The notes: generated by a model from the sequence alone, not told the origin. A stretch of 44,355 nt of DNA from RGUW01 sp049421025 (GCA_049421025.1 JBMSMG010000006.1:1-44355); one strand, 5' to 3'. Shown: positions 8,193 through 17,072, counted from the first letter of the stretch. Translations and numbers: made by a program.

Positions 8193-8768
8193 TTGCGCAC
8201 GATCGCCATCTGGAGTGGGGCCCTGGCAGGGCTGATGCTGATCCTGGCCGGTGGCTTGATCACAGCAGCTGTGCCGTGGCCCAGTGCGAGCGACCCACTG
8301 AGTCTGCTGCCACTGCCGATGACGCTGCAGGTGCCGGCACTGTTGCTGACCGCCTTGGTCTGCGGCCCACGCAGCGCCATGCTCGCCGCCATTGCCTATC
8401 TGAGCCTGGGCCTGTTTCAGCTACCGGTGTTTCAAGGGGGGGGCGGTCTGGGCTACGTGCTTGATCCCGGTTTCGGCTACCTGGTGGGTTTTGTGCCAGC
8501 AGCCTGGCTGACGGGACGGTTGGCTCGTCAGGAAGGCATGGATGATCTGCTGCGTCTGTTCGGCATCAGCCTGCTCGGTGTCGCCGTTCTGCAACTGGTT
8601 GGCCTGCTCAATCTGCTGCTCGGGGCCGTGGCAGGTCGCTGGCCGCAGCTCCTGCCGCAGTTGCTGATCAGCTATGGCCTGGGGCCGCTTGTCACGCAGG
8701 TCTTGCTGTGCTGCGCCGTTGCCGTGCTGGCCTGGTTGCTGCGGCGTGGATTGAAACTCAATCCATGA
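8193..8768 (+). CDS. bioY: Biotin transporter substrate-binding membrane protein BioY
   Basis: An S-component-like biotin uptake protein with about six membrane helices. The signature runs YLSLGLFQLPVFQGGGG, then a tail of LGYVLDPGFGYLVGF. The frame is open upstream to 7908, but that part is antisense to sipA. The most natural start is TTG at 8193, giving 191 residues, the usual BioY length; GTG 8109 is an alternative. Its stop overlaps the lspA start (ATGA). No bioM or bioN (ATPase/T-component) is in view, so it either works alone or uses a shared energising module encoded elsewhere. Confidence 0.85.
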   Translation: MRTIAIWSGALAGLMLILAGGLITAAVPWPSASDPLSLLPLPMTLQVPALLLTALVCGPRSAMLAAIAYLSLGLFQLPVFQGGGGLGYVLDPGFGYLVGFVPAAWLTGRLARQEGMDDLLRLFGISLLGVAVLQLVGLLNLLLGAVAGRWPQLLPQLLISYGLGPLVTQVLLCCAVAVLAWLLRRGLKLNP

Positions 8769-9247
8769 GCAAGCTGCTGCGCTACTCATCACGGTTGCAA
8801 GCGACCCTGCTGGCGCTTGGCGTCGTCGTGGTGGATCAGATCAGCAAGGCCTGGGCCGAGCAGAGCCTGCCTGTTGGCGTGTTCAGGCCCTGGATTCCAG
8901 GGTTGCTGGCCCATCAACTGGTCTACAACCGTGGCGCAGCCTTCAGCATGCTGAGCCAGGCCCAACCGCTACTGGCCGTGATCAGCGCCGTGGTGGTGAT
9001 TGGGGTTGGCTACTGGCTATGGCGGCAACACCAGCTGAGGCATTGGCAGAGCCTGGCGATTGGCCTGTTGCTTGGCGGGGCTGCCGGTAACGGGCTTGAT
9101 CGTTGGAGCCATGGAGCCGTGGTCGATTTTCTGGCTCTCGTGCCGATCGACTTCCCGGTGTTCAACGTGGCAGATGTCGCCATCAATCTGGCTGTGCTGG
9201 CATTGGCCATTGATGTCTGGAGCAACAGAACCCGCCGTGACGATTGA
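8765..9247 (+). CDS. lspA: Lipoprotein signal peptidase (signal peptidase II)
   Basis: Removes signal peptides from diacylglyceryl-prolipoproteins in the cytoplasmic membrane. The 160-residue protein has four membrane helices. The catalytic aspartates are Asp112 in GNGLDRW and Asp137 in FNVADVAI; VYNRGAAFSML is a further conserved segment. ATG 8765 overlaps the bioY stop. The downstream penicillin-binding protein gene begins inside its last codons, so bioY-lspA-PBP-GTPase read as one operon. Confidence 0.95.
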   Translation: MSKLLRYSSRLQATLLALGVVVVDQISKAWAEQSLPVGVFRPWIPGLLAHQLVYNRGAAFSMLSQAQPLLAVISAVVVIGVGYWLWRQHQLRHWQSLAIGLLLGGAAGNGLDRWSHGAVVDFLALVPIDFPVFNVADVAINLAVLALAIDVWSNRTRRDD

Positions 9248-11411
9248 GGCGCTGCGGCAGCACTGGCTTGAGCGCTGGCAGCGCTGGCGCGCGCCTGCTG
9301 AGCCGCGTCTGTTGATTCAGCTCGCCGATGGCAGCAGCCGCTGTGAAGCGCTGATCCCGGGGCGCTACCGCATTGGACGCGATAGCGCCTGTGAGCTGGT
9401 GATCGATCATGCCGCCATCAGCCGCGAGCACGCCCAGCTCGAGCACGGCCGCTCTGGCTGGCTGCTCAAGGACAACGCCTCAACCAATGGTCTGTGGTGG
9501 CAGGGGCGCCGCATTCGAGAACTGCTGCTTGGCGATGGTGATCGCGTTCGCCTGGGCCCGCCGCAGCAACGTGACCTGCCGGAGCTGGTGTTCAGCAATC
9601 CACCGTTGCGAGAGCTGCAGCAGCTGCGCCGCGCCGCCGGCATCACGATCTTGAGTGGGCTTGGCTTGGGCGGGATCCTGCTGCTGCTGTCGGCATGGTT
9701 GATGCCGATTCGGGGCAGCCTGGCCACCGTGCGCGGACCACTCGCGCTCTATGACCGCCAAGGCAGGGCGATCAGCAGTATCGACACCCTCAAGCACCGC
9801 GAGCTGAGCGGCCTGAGCAGCTACCCGGCTGAGCTGATCAATGCGCTGCTCGCGAGCGAAGACAGCCGCTTCTGGTGGCACCCAGGCGTTGATCCAATCG
9901 GCACCGCTCGCGCCCTGGTGACCAATCTGCTTGGCGGACGCGTGCTGCAGGGCGGCAGCACGCTGACCCAACAGCTGGCCCGCAGCCTCTACCCCGATGA
10001 AGTCGGCGACGGCCAGACCCTGCTGCGCAAATGGCGTGAATTGCTGGTGGCTCTTCAGCTCGAAGCCCGATACAGCAAACGTGATCTGTTGCTGAGTTAC
10101 CTCAATCGGGTGTATTTGGGTGTTGGCTGGGGATTTGAGGACGCCTCCCAGCATTACTTCGGCATTTCAGCCAAGCAACTGAACCTTGAACAGGCTGCCC
10201 TGCTGGTGGGTCTGCTGCCATCGCCCAACGGCTACGACCCCTGCATCAACCCTGAAGGCGCACTCGCTTCGCGCAATCAGGTACTCAGCAAAATGGCAGC
10301 CACTGGACGCATCAGCGACGATCGTGCACGCCGGGCCAGCCGCGCACCGGTCGTGATTGCCCCGCAGGCCTGCCGCAGCAATCCTGCATTACGCGGAGCC
10401 CCGTATTACACCGATCAGGTGCGCCGAGATCTCGAACAACTGGTGGGGCAGCAGGCAGCCCAGGAGGGCAACTATCTGGTCGATACGCATCTCGATCTGG
10501 CTCTTCAACAGCAGGTTGAGCTGGTGCTGCGGCGCTGGCTTGAGCGCCACAAAGGGTTGGCTATCGATCAGGGGGCTGTCGTGGTGCTCGATTCCCGCAA
10601 TGGCGCCATCCTCGCCATCGCCGGCGGCCGGGACTACCGCCAAAGCCAGTTCAACCGAGCTTCCATGGCGCTTAGGCAACCCGGCAGCACGTTCAAGCTG
10701 GTTCCCTATGTGCTCGCCCTCGAGCGAGGCCTGACCCCCAGCTCAACGGTGAGCTGTGACACCCTCGCCTGGGGCGGTATCCGCTACAGCTCAAACTGCA
10801 GCGGCAAGCTCAGCCTCACAGCAGCACTGGCCAGCAGCAGCAACACCGCAGCGCTGCGCTTGGCCCGCCGGGTTGGGCTCGAATCGCTCGTCCAGAAGGC
10901 CCGCGATCTAGGGATCAACTCAACGTTGCAACCCGTGCCCGGTTTGGCCTTAGGCCAAAGCGAGGTGACCCTGCTCGAGCTCACCAGCGCCTACGGGGCC
11001 ATTGCCAATGGGGGCATTTGGCACGCCCCTCGCACGATCAGGCGCCTCACCGATGCCGAGGGCTGCCAGGGGGTGGCCGACAAGCGCTGCCGCCAGGCCG
11101 CCGATCAGGCCCCACTGCTGGCCAGTCCTGGACGCAGGGCGACCAGCGCCAAAGTCAGCACCCAGCTGCAGGGCATGCTGCAGGCCGTTGTGCGTCAAGG
11201 CACCGGCAGGGCTGCGTACCGCGGCGGCAGAGAAGGGGGCAAGACCGGTACCACCAACGACAGCCGTGATCTGCTGTTTGTCGGACTGGAGCCTGATCGC
11301 CATTGGGTCGTCGGCATCTGGCTCGGCAACGACGACAACCGACCGACGCGGTCCAGCAGCGCCCTTGCCGCCGCACTGTGGAGCGAGATCATCGCCGCAG
11401 GCCGAGGCTGA
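9237..11411 (+). CDS. FHA-domain bifunctional penicillin-binding protein (class A)
   Basis: A 724-residue peptidoglycan synthase with an unusual front end. Residues about 25-110 form an FHA phosphothreonine-binding domain (YRIGRDS, SREHAQL, NASTNGL). A membrane helix follows near 138-155. The GT51 glycosyltransferase domain has catalytic Glu208 in ASEDSRFWWHPGVDP, plus GGSTLTQQLARSLY. The transpeptidase domain has Ser484 in GSTFK, SSN at 534-536 and KTGT at 669-672. All catalytic motifs are intact. I chose GTG 9237, which overlaps lspA by 11 bases; ATG 9213 is possible. The FHA domain suggests control by a Ser/Thr kinase. Confidence 0.92.
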   Translation: MTIEALRQHWLERWQRWRAPAEPRLLIQLADGSSRCEALIPGRYRIGRDSACELVIDHAAISREHAQLEHGRSGWLLKDNASTNGLWWQGRRIRELLLGDGDRVRLGPPQQRDLPELVFSNPPLRELQQLRRAAGITILSGLGLGGILLLLSAWLMPIRGSLATVRGPLALYDRQGRAISSIDTLKHRELSGLSSYPAELINALLASEDSRFWWHPGVDPIGTARALVTNLLGGRVLQGGSTLTQQLARSLYPDEVGDGQTLLRKWRELLVALQLEARYSKRDLLLSYLNRVYLGVGWGFEDASQHYFGISAKQLNLEQAALLVGLLPSPNGYDPCINPEGALASRNQVLSKMAATGRISDDRARRASRAPVVIAPQACRSNPALRGAPYYTDQVRRDLEQLVGQQAAQEGNYLVDTHLDLALQQQVELVLRRWLERHKGLAIDQGAVVVLDSRNGAILAIAGGRDYRQSQFNRASMALRQPGSTFKLVPYVLALERGLTPSSTVSCDTLAWGGIRYSSNCSGKLSLTAALASSSNTAALRLARRVGLESLVQKARDLGINSTLQPVPGLALGQSEVTLLELTSAYGAIANGGIWHAPRTIRRLTDAEGCQGVADKRCRQAADQAPLLASPGRRATSAKVSTQLQGMLQAVVRQGTGRAAYRGGREGGKTGTTNDSRDLLFVGLEPDRHWVVGIWLGNDDNRPTRSSSALAAALWSEIIAAGRG

Positions 11412-11421
11412 ACTGGTGAAC

Positions 11422-12993
11422 ATGCGCAATCGCCTTTGGCTGCTGCTGGCAGGCCTGCTGGCTGCCCTGGTGGTGGTGGGAATGGTGTTGCAAGCCATCA
11501 ACCAGTTGATGTGGCAGCTGAGCGCGGTGCTGCCCTATGGCCTGGTGGGCCCAGTGATGGCGCTACTGGCTCTGGTCATTGTGCTGGTGCTGCTGCAGGT
11601 GCTCTGGCCCTGGCTCAGGCCCTGGCTTGTGGCACGGGGCCTCTGGCCCGGTACAGCGCGGGGCGGCTCTGCAGCACGCACTTCTGCCAGCGCGCCTGCC
11701 AACAGACGCGACGCCGCCCGACAGAACCTAGAAGCCATTGATCAGACCCTTGAGAGGGTCCGTGACGCCATGTCCCGGCAGGTGCTCGAAGCGGAACGCG
11801 CGCGCATGGCCCAGGAGCTCGAGCGCGGCGACCTCGAACTGGTTGTCTTTGGCGCTGGATCAACGGGTAAGACCTCATTGATCCGTGCCCTGCTCCAGGA
11901 GCTGGTCGGCACGGTTGGGCCGGCAATGGGCAGCACGGACACCAGTCAGCGCTACCGGCTGCGGTTGCGCGGACTCCAGCGGGCGATCTGGCTGATCGAT
12001 ACACCCGGCATTCTTGAAGCTGGCGATGGCGGACAAGAACGGGAACGCAGCGCCCGTCAGCTCGCAGCAGAGGCCGACCTGCTGTTGTTGGTGGTGGACG
12101 GTGATCTGCGGGCCGCCGAACTGCAGGTGTTTGAAACCCTGGCCAGCCTGGGCAAGCGGCTGATGCTGGTGCTCAACAAGTGCGACCTGCGTGGCGAACA
12201 AGAAGAGAGCCGCCTGCTGAGCCTGCTGCGCCAGCGCAGCCGTGGGTTGATCGATGCGGCCGATGTGATCGCCGCCAGCGCCGCCCCGCAGAGCGTTCCA
12301 AGGCCTGGTGGCAGACCCCTGCAGCCGGCGGCTGAGGTCGACGCTCTGCTCCAGCGCATTGCCACGGTGCTGCACCAGGACGGTGAAGACCTGATCGCCG
12401 ACAATTTGCTGCTGCAATGCCGCCGGCTCAGCGAAGCCAGCCAGGGACTCCTGGCCCGGCAACGCCAAAGCGATGCCGAATCGATCGTCGATCGCACCAT
12501 GTGGATCGGGGCAGGCGTGCTGGCTGTTACCCCACTGCCGGGCCTCGACCTGCTCGGCACAGCGGCTGTCAATGCCCAGATGGTGATCGAGATCGCCCGC
12601 GTGTATGGCATCCAGCTGAGCCGCGACACGGCGCAGGAGCTGGCTTTGTCGGTCGGCCGCACCCTGGCCACTCTGGGGCTGGTCAAAGGGGGCGTGAGCC
12701 TGTTGAGCGCCAGCCTCAGCCTGAACCTGCCTGCCTTGCTGATCGCCAGGGCCGTTCAGGCCGTCAGCGCCGCCTGGCTGACGCGGGTGGCAGGGCTCAG
12801 TTTCATCACCTATTTCGCCCAAAACCAAGATTGGGGTGATGGCGGCATGCAGGAGGTTGTGCAACGCCAGTACGACCTCAGCCGCCGCGACGCTGAGCTC
12901 AGGCGGTTTCTCGAGCGAGCAATCAACCAGGTGGTTGAACCGCTGAAACGTCAGCAGGAGAAGCAACTGCCACCGAGGCCACAGGAGCGCTGA
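11422..12993 (+). CDS. Membrane-associated GTPase with DUF697 domain
   Basis: A 523-residue protein with two N-terminal membrane helices (about 5-25 and 40-62), a coiled segment, and a G domain: P-loop GAGSTGKT at 144-151, DTPG for G3 and NKCD for G4. The C-terminal region contains GVLAVTPLPGLDLLGTAAVN, typical of DUF697 (YcjF-like) proteins. ATG 11422 is 10 bases past the PBP stop; GTG 11416 is an alternative. It is the last gene of the bioY-lspA-PBP operon, and its end overlaps the convergent small membrane gene by 71 bases. Function is unknown; an envelope role is inferred from its neighbours. Confidence 0.82.
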   Translation: MRNRLWLLLAGLLAALVVVGMVLQAINQLMWQLSAVLPYGLVGPVMALLALVIVLVLLQVLWPWLRPWLVARGLWPGTARGGSAARTSASAPANRRDAARQNLEAIDQTLERVRDAMSRQVLEAERARMAQELERGDLELVVFGAGSTGKTSLIRALLQELVGTVGPAMGSTDTSQRYRLRLRGLQRAIWLIDTPGILEAGDGGQERERSARQLAAEADLLLLVVDGDLRAAELQVFETLASLGKRLMLVLNKCDLRGEQEESRLLSLLRQRSRGLIDAADVIAASAAPQSVPRPGGRPLQPAAEVDALLQRIATVLHQDGEDLIADNLLLQCRRLSEASQGLLARQRQSDAESIVDRTMWIGAGVLAVTPLPGLDLLGTAAVNAQMVIEIARVYGIQLSRDTAQELALSVGRTLATLGLVKGGVSLLSASLSLNLPALLIARAVQAVSAAWLTRVAGLSFITYFAQNQDWGDGGMQEVVQRQYDLSRRDAELRRFLERAINQVVEPLKRQQEKQLPPRPQER

Positions 12994-13132
12994 GGCCCAA
13001 AGCCTCAGGTGGTGGCGGCAGCAAAGGGCCGCGGCTGTCGAGCAGCGTGATCAGCACCAAGTAAGCAACGCCGATCAGCACCGACAGGGCGCCTGTGATC
13101 ACCGCCACCCAGCGGCCGCGCGACTGGCTCAT
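12923..13132 (-). CDS. Small membrane protein (69 aa), unknown function
   Basis: A 69-residue protein starting MSQSRGRWVAVITGALSVL, with one membrane helix at about residues 8-30 and a Pro/Ala/Ser-rich tail (PPPPEALGL). ATG 13132 overlaps the stop of the PLP decarboxylase (ATGA), which argues for translational coupling and a real gene. Its 3' end overlaps the convergent GTPase gene. No known domain is recognised. Confidence 0.6.
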   Translation of the reverse strand: MSQSRGRWVAVITGALSVLIGVAYLVLITLLDSRGPLLPPPPEALGLSAPVASVAVASPADVSAVQPPG

Positions 13133-14544
13133 GAGCAACCAACCAGGCTGGCGGTGACAATGCTCGCCAGACGCTCAAGCTGGGTCTCGGTGGTGTGAGG
13201 GTTACCCAGCACCGCCTTGAGGTGGTGGCGGCCCTGATACACCGGACGCGACAGCATCAATTGGGCTTCAAGCAGCTGTTGCCGTGTTGTCAGACTCCAG
13301 TGATCGGCCGCATCGGCACTCAGCGCGTGCGGCGTCATCGCCAGCAGATGCAGGCAGCCCTGGCGCAGCTGCAGCCCTGTTGCCGGTGCCAGCAACCGAG
13401 CCAGGGTGCGGCGCCGCTCGATCGCACCATCAACAATGGCCCGGATACCGCTGAGACCGAGTTGTCTGAGGCCGAGCCAGAGCTTGAGGATCTCGGCCGG
13501 GCGCGTGCCCTGTAAGCCGCATTCACCACCATGGCCGCCGCCCCAGCTGCTCTCCATGTAGGGCAGTCCGGTTGCAAAGGCGCGATACAGCAGCTCGGGC
13601 TGCGCCAGCAGCAGCAACGACGATGTCTTGGTAATTCCCAGCAGCTTCTGTGGATTGACCGTCAGCGAATCGGCCAAGCCAAGGCCCTCGACCCGAAGCG
13701 CATGGTCGCCGGCCAGTGCGTAGACAGCGCCAATTGCACCATCGACATGCAGCCAGCTGCCGTACTGCCGGCACAGCGCCGCAATCTGCGGCAGTGGATC
13801 AACCGCTCCACGCACCGTGGTGCCAGCGGTCGCCACAACCGCCAGCACAGGGATGCCCTGCTGCTGGCAGCTGGCCAGCTGCTCGCCGAGAGCACCTGCA
13901 TCGAGGCGGCCGTCGGCATCAACAGCAACGCGGCGCAGCGCCTCTGGCGGCAAACCCATGACCATGAGGGCCTTACCTAGCGACACGTGGGCGTCCTCGC
14001 TGGCCAGCACCACCGCTTCACTGCAGTGCTGAAGGCCCCGGCTCACCCGAGCGGTCACCAGCGCCATCAGATTGGAGAGGCTGCCGCCACTGGCGGGAAC
14101 GCCACCAGAGCCGTCAGGCAGGCCGACCGCTTCCGCCAACCAGGTGCAGAGGCTGCGCTCCAGCCGACTGAGGCTGGGCGAAAGCTCCTCGGCCAGCAGG
14201 TTGTTGTTGAGGCCGGCGCAGATCATGTCTGCGGCAATCGAGGCCAACAAGGGCGGCGGATCAAGGTGAGCCAACGCCCCCGGATGGTTGGGGTTGTAGG
14301 CGCCATCCATGACCAGCTGAAGATCGGCCAACAGCCGCATGGGCTCAAGCCCAGTTGCCTGCGGGCTGACCTCAGGAATCAGGGCCAGCTGCGGCAGCGG
14401 GGATCGGCTTGTGGCGCTGGCCAGCCAGCGACTGAGTTGCGCACTGGCACCGGCCAGAAGCTCCTCCAGCCTGGGGTCAAGCTGCTCGGGGCTGGCAAAT
14501 GGCAGGGCAGGGATCGCCCGTGTAACTGGGGGCGCAACGGCCAA
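13129..14544 (-). CDS. PLP-dependent group II amino acid decarboxylase family protein
   Basis: About 471 residues of the glutamate/aromatic/diaminobutyrate decarboxylase superfamily. Core features are SGGSLSNLMAL (phosphate cradle), SEDAHVSLGKA (ring-stacking His), HVDGA with the pyridine-binding Asp, and the PLP lysine in ADSLTVNPQKLLG. Relatives usually have His-Lys at that site; here it is Gln-Lys. The frame is open up to 14784 but would then overlap tadA, so I favour TTG 14544. The substrate cannot be assigned. It is divergent from tadA, and its stop overlaps the small membrane gene that follows. Confidence 0.82.
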   Translation of the reverse strand: MAVAPPVTRAIPALPFASPEQLDPRLEELLAGASAQLSRWLASATSRSPLPQLALIPEVSPQATGLEPMRLLADLQLVMDGAYNPNHPGALAHLDPPPLLASIAADMICAGLNNNLLAEELSPSLSRLERSLCTWLAEAVGLPDGSGGVPASGGSLSNLMALVTARVSRGLQHCSEAVVLASEDAHVSLGKALMVMGLPPEALRRVAVDADGRLDAGALGEQLASCQQQGIPVLAVVATAGTTVRGAVDPLPQIAALCRQYGSWLHVDGAIGAVYALAGDHALRVEGLGLADSLTVNPQKLLGITKTSSLLLLAQPELLYRAFATGLPYMESSWGGGHGGECGLQGTRPAEILKLWLGLRQLGLSGIRAIVDGAIERRRTLARLLAPATGLQLRQGCLHLLAMTPHALSADAADHWSLTTRQQLLEAQLMLSRPVYQGRHHLKAVLGNPHTTETQLERLASIVTASLVGCS

Positions 14545-14601
14545 CGGGTGACGATCGCAAGGCGCCCATTGTCGCTTGTCACGCTCAGCTACAACGAAGC
14601 C

Positions 14602-15096
14602 ATGGATTCCATTCCCCCTGACGTCACGCAGCTCGAGCAGTGGATGGGCCGCCTGCTGCGCTGTGCCGATGCGGCCGGCAGACAGGGGGAAATTCCAGTG
14701 GCAGCGATCGTCCTGGACGAACGCTCTCGTTGCATCGGCTGGGGCAGCAACAGGCGTGAACGGGGCAACGATCCTCTTGCCCATGCCGAACTGGTCGCTC
14801 TGACACAGGCATCACGGACGCTGGGGGATTGGCGCTTCAACCAGTGCACGCTGCTTGTGACGCTCGAACCCTGTCCGATGTGTGCCGGTGCCCTTGTGCA
14901 GGCGCGCGTCGGCCGGGTGGTCTATGGAGCCTCAGATCCCAAGCGTGGCGCCCTGGGTAGCTGCCTGAATCTGGCCAGCGATCCCAGTGCCCATCACCAC
15001 ATGGAGGTGATCGGTGGGGTCCTGGGGCAGCAGGCCAGCGATCAGCTCAGCACCTGGTTCAAGCAGCGGCGCCGTCAGAGCGCGGCCACAGGCTGA
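14602..15096 (+). CDS. tadA: tRNA-specific adenosine deaminase
   Basis: Converts adenosine 34 of tRNA-Arg(ACG) to inosine. The 164-residue protein has zinc-site motifs HAE (His61, Glu63) and PCPMC (Cys91, Cys94), with Glu63 as the proton shuttle. The start ATG 14602 (MDSIPPDVTQ) gives normal length. Upstream in-frame sequence is antisense to the decarboxylase. Its last 22 bases overlap the end of the convergent aminotransferase. Confidence 0.92.
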   Translation: MDSIPPDVTQLEQWMGRLLRCADAAGRQGEIPVAAIVLDERSRCIGWGSNRRERGNDPLAHAELVALTQASRTLGDWRFNQCTLLVTLEPCPMCAGALVQARVGRVVYGASDPKRGALGSCLNLASDPSAHHHMEVIGGVLGQQASDQLSTWFKQRRRQSAATG

Positions 15097-16295
15097 GGCG
15101 TCGCAGCTGGGCTACCCGAGCGAAAGGCGGGCAAATCGCGCTCGAGCAAATCGAGCAGACGATCAACGTTTTCAGGCTGGCTGTTGTAACCCATTAGCCC
15201 GATACGCCAGACCTTGCCGGCCAAGGCGCCTAGGCCGCCGCCCATTTCGATGCCATAGGTGTTGAGCAGGTGCAGGCTGAACGCCTTGCCGTCGACACCT
15301 TCGGGGATGCGCACGGTCGTGAGGGTGGGCAAGCGCAGGTGCTCGGGAACATGCAGCTCCAGACCCAGACGCTCAAGGCCTGCCCAGAGCCGCTCGGCAT
15401 TGCTGCGGTGACGCGCCCAAGCCGCTTCGAGGCCCTCATCGGCCAGCAAACGCAGCGCCTCACGCATGCCGAAGTTCATGTTGACCGGCGCGGTGTGGTG
15501 ATACACGCGGTCACTGCCCCAGTACTGGTTGAGCAGAGTGACATCGAGATACCAGTTGGGCACCTTGCCGCTACGGCCCATCATCTTGGCTTCAGCGCGC
15601 GGCCCCATGGTGAACGGACCCAGGCCCGGCGGGCAGCTCAGTCCCTTCTGGCTGCAGCTGTAGGCCAGATCAACCTTCCACGCGTCGAGAAACAGCGGCA
15701 CACCGCCAAGCGAGGTGACGGTGTCGAGCAGCAGCAGGCAGTCGTTGGCACGGCAGAGATCACCGATGCCGTCCATTGGCTGGCAGACCCCCGTGCTGGT
15801 TTCGGCGTGCACCATCGCCAAAATGGTGGGCTTGTGGGTGGCCACGGCCTGCTCCAGCTCGGCCAGGGTGAACGCCTCTCCCCAGGGCTTTTCGAGCGTG
15901 ACGACATTGGCGCGGTAGCGACCAGCCATATCGGCCAAGCGCAGGCCGAAGTAGCCCATCACCGCCACAAGCACCGTGTCACCAGGCTCAATGGTGTTGG
16001 CCAGGGTGGCTTCCATGGCAGCACTGCCGGTGCCGCTCATCGGAATAGTGAGCCGGTTGTCGGTCTGCCAGGCGTAGCGCAGCAGCTCCTGAACCTCGCC
16101 CATCAGCTCCACATACAGCGGATCGAGATGGCCGATGGGGGTGCGGCTCAGGGCCTCCAGCACCGTCGGGTGGGCGTTCGATGGTCCTGGCCCCAGGAGC
16201 AGGCGCGACGGGGTGTTGATCGGATCAAGAGCCCGACGATGACCGGAGTTAACGGGTGGCAGCACGGGGGAAGGCAAGACGGCGGGCTGGAGCAA
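15075..16295 (-). CDS. Alanine-glyoxylate type aminotransferase (class V)
   Basis: A 406-residue class V PLP aminotransferase. LLLGPGPSNAHPTVLEALS, PIGHLDP, SGTGSAAMEA, Asp191 in LLDTVTSLGG and Lys217 in SCSQKGLSCPPG identify the alanine/serine:glyoxylate aminotransferase group. In cyanobacteria such an enzyme would convert photorespiratory glyoxylate to glycine. The start is uncertain: TTG 16295, TTG 16277 and GTG 16265 are all possible and the first residues are unconserved. The gene starts 21 bases past the apcF stop on the same strand, so the two could be co-transcribed. Confidence 0.88.
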   Translation of the reverse strand: MLQPAVLPSPVLPPVNSGHRRALDPINTPSRLLLGPGPSNAHPTVLEALSRTPIGHLDPLYVELMGEVQELLRYAWQTDNRLTIPMSGTGSAAMEATLANTIEPGDTVLVAVMGYFGLRLADMAGRYRANVVTLEKPWGEAFTLAELEQAVATHKPTILAMVHAETSTGVCQPMDGIGDLCRANDCLLLLDTVTSLGGVPLFLDAWKVDLAYSCSQKGLSCPPGLGPFTMGPRAEAKMMGRSGKVPNWYLDVTLLNQYWGSDRVYHHTAPVNMNFGMREALRLLADEGLEAAWARHRSNAERLWAGLERLGLELHVPEHLRLPTLTTVRIPEGVDGKAFSLHLLNTYGIEMGGGLGALAGKVWRIGLMGYNSQPENVDRLLDLLERDLPAFRSGSPAATPQPVAAL

Positions 16296-16316
16296 TCAGG
16301 CGAGCCTAAGGGGCGC

Positions 16317-16838
16317 TCAGCGCGCCCTCACATTGGTGGCAGCCAGACCGCGGCAGAGGTGCTCAAACGGAGCGCGCACCCAACCGGTTGCAACAGAGAG
16401 ATTGGCTTCTGCGGCCCTTTCGCAGACGACATCTGCCAGCAAAGCGATGCTGCGCACGGTTGGGCCGGTGGGGACACCAAGGCTCTTGTAGGTGTCGTCG
16501 AGGCCATTGAGCACACGCTCGTTGAGCATCGTGACGTCATCGGCCACCAGGGCATAGCTGGCGTAGCGCAGGAAATAGTCCATGTCGCGCAGGCAGGCCG
16601 AAAGTCGCCGCGTGGTGTAGGCGTTACCACCAGGCAGGATCAACTCAGGATCGGCCAACCACAGACGCTGGGCAGCTTCGCGCACGATCTCAGCGGCCTC
16701 ACGATTGATCAGCTCAACCACCGCAAGGCGATCGGCCGCCTCGGCGTAATAGCCGTTCATGCGGTCGATGGCCTCGCGATCCAGATACCGACCAAGTTGG
16801 TCGTAACGGCCGATCAGACCGGTGATGGCATCGCGCAT
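16317..16838 (-). CDS. apcF: Allophycocyanin beta-18 subunit
   Basis: A minor core subunit of the phycobilisome that replaces one allophycocyanin beta chain in the terminal-emitter trimer with ApcE. ATG 16838 (MRDAITGLIGRYDQLGRYLD) gives 173 residues, close to the usual 169. PGGNAYTTRR and ACLRDMDYFLRYASYAL carry the usual methylated Asn72 and the bilin-binding Cys82. The ApcF assignment over ApcB rests on the MRDAI..LI start and the LILPGGNAYTTRR context. The phycocyanobilin it needs is made by PcyA, about 11 kb away. It is divergent from glnA across a 234-base spacer. Confidence 0.88.
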   Translation of the reverse strand: MRDAITGLIGRYDQLGRYLDREAIDRMNGYYAEAADRLAVVELINREAAEIVREAAQRLWLADPELILPGGNAYTTRRLSACLRDMDYFLRYASYALVADDVTMLNERVLNGLDDTYKSLGVPTGPTVRSIALLADVVCERAAEANLSVATGWVRAPFEHLCRGLAATNVRAR

Positions 16839-16984
16839 GGCAGGTCGAGGGGGTCGCTGCAGCGGCCGCAAACTAGCACCGCAAGCCCTGAAAAACCCTG
16901 ATGCGAGCGGGGATCTGGGCAAGTTGACAGAAACGGTTACGCAAAGCGCTCTGCCGCGCCCGAAGCAAAGCAAGAGCGAAAAGA

Positions 16985-17027
16985 GTTATGTCTGATACAA
17001 AACCAGGGCACGGGCGATCCGTACGGT
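16985..17027 (+). promoter_or_regulatory. NtcA-type promoter of glnA
   Basis: GT at 16985 and AC at 16997 are separated by ten bases, matching the NtcA core GTN10AC and nearly the fuller GTAN8TAC (here GTT-N8-TAC). A -10-like TACGGT sits at 17022-17027, 23 bases downstream. Known NtcA-activated class II promoters have this arrangement, with the site centred near -41.5. The glnA start is 46 bases beyond. This is a pattern match, not proof. Confidence 0.6.
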
Positions 17028-17072
17028 CCCCCTCAAGCCGCCCGAGGTGCGGCATCATCCCCTTCCCGTGTC

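Noticed and set aside
11875..12966. A 363-codon open frame on the minus strand
   Set aside because: Antisense to the GTPase gene, which has all G motifs; Gln/His-rich translation typical of shadow frames.
15270..16901. A 543-codon open frame on the plus strand
   Set aside because: It is antisense to the aminotransferase and apcF, whose motifs are complete; the translation is low-complexity and matches no family. High GC makes long antisense frames common.
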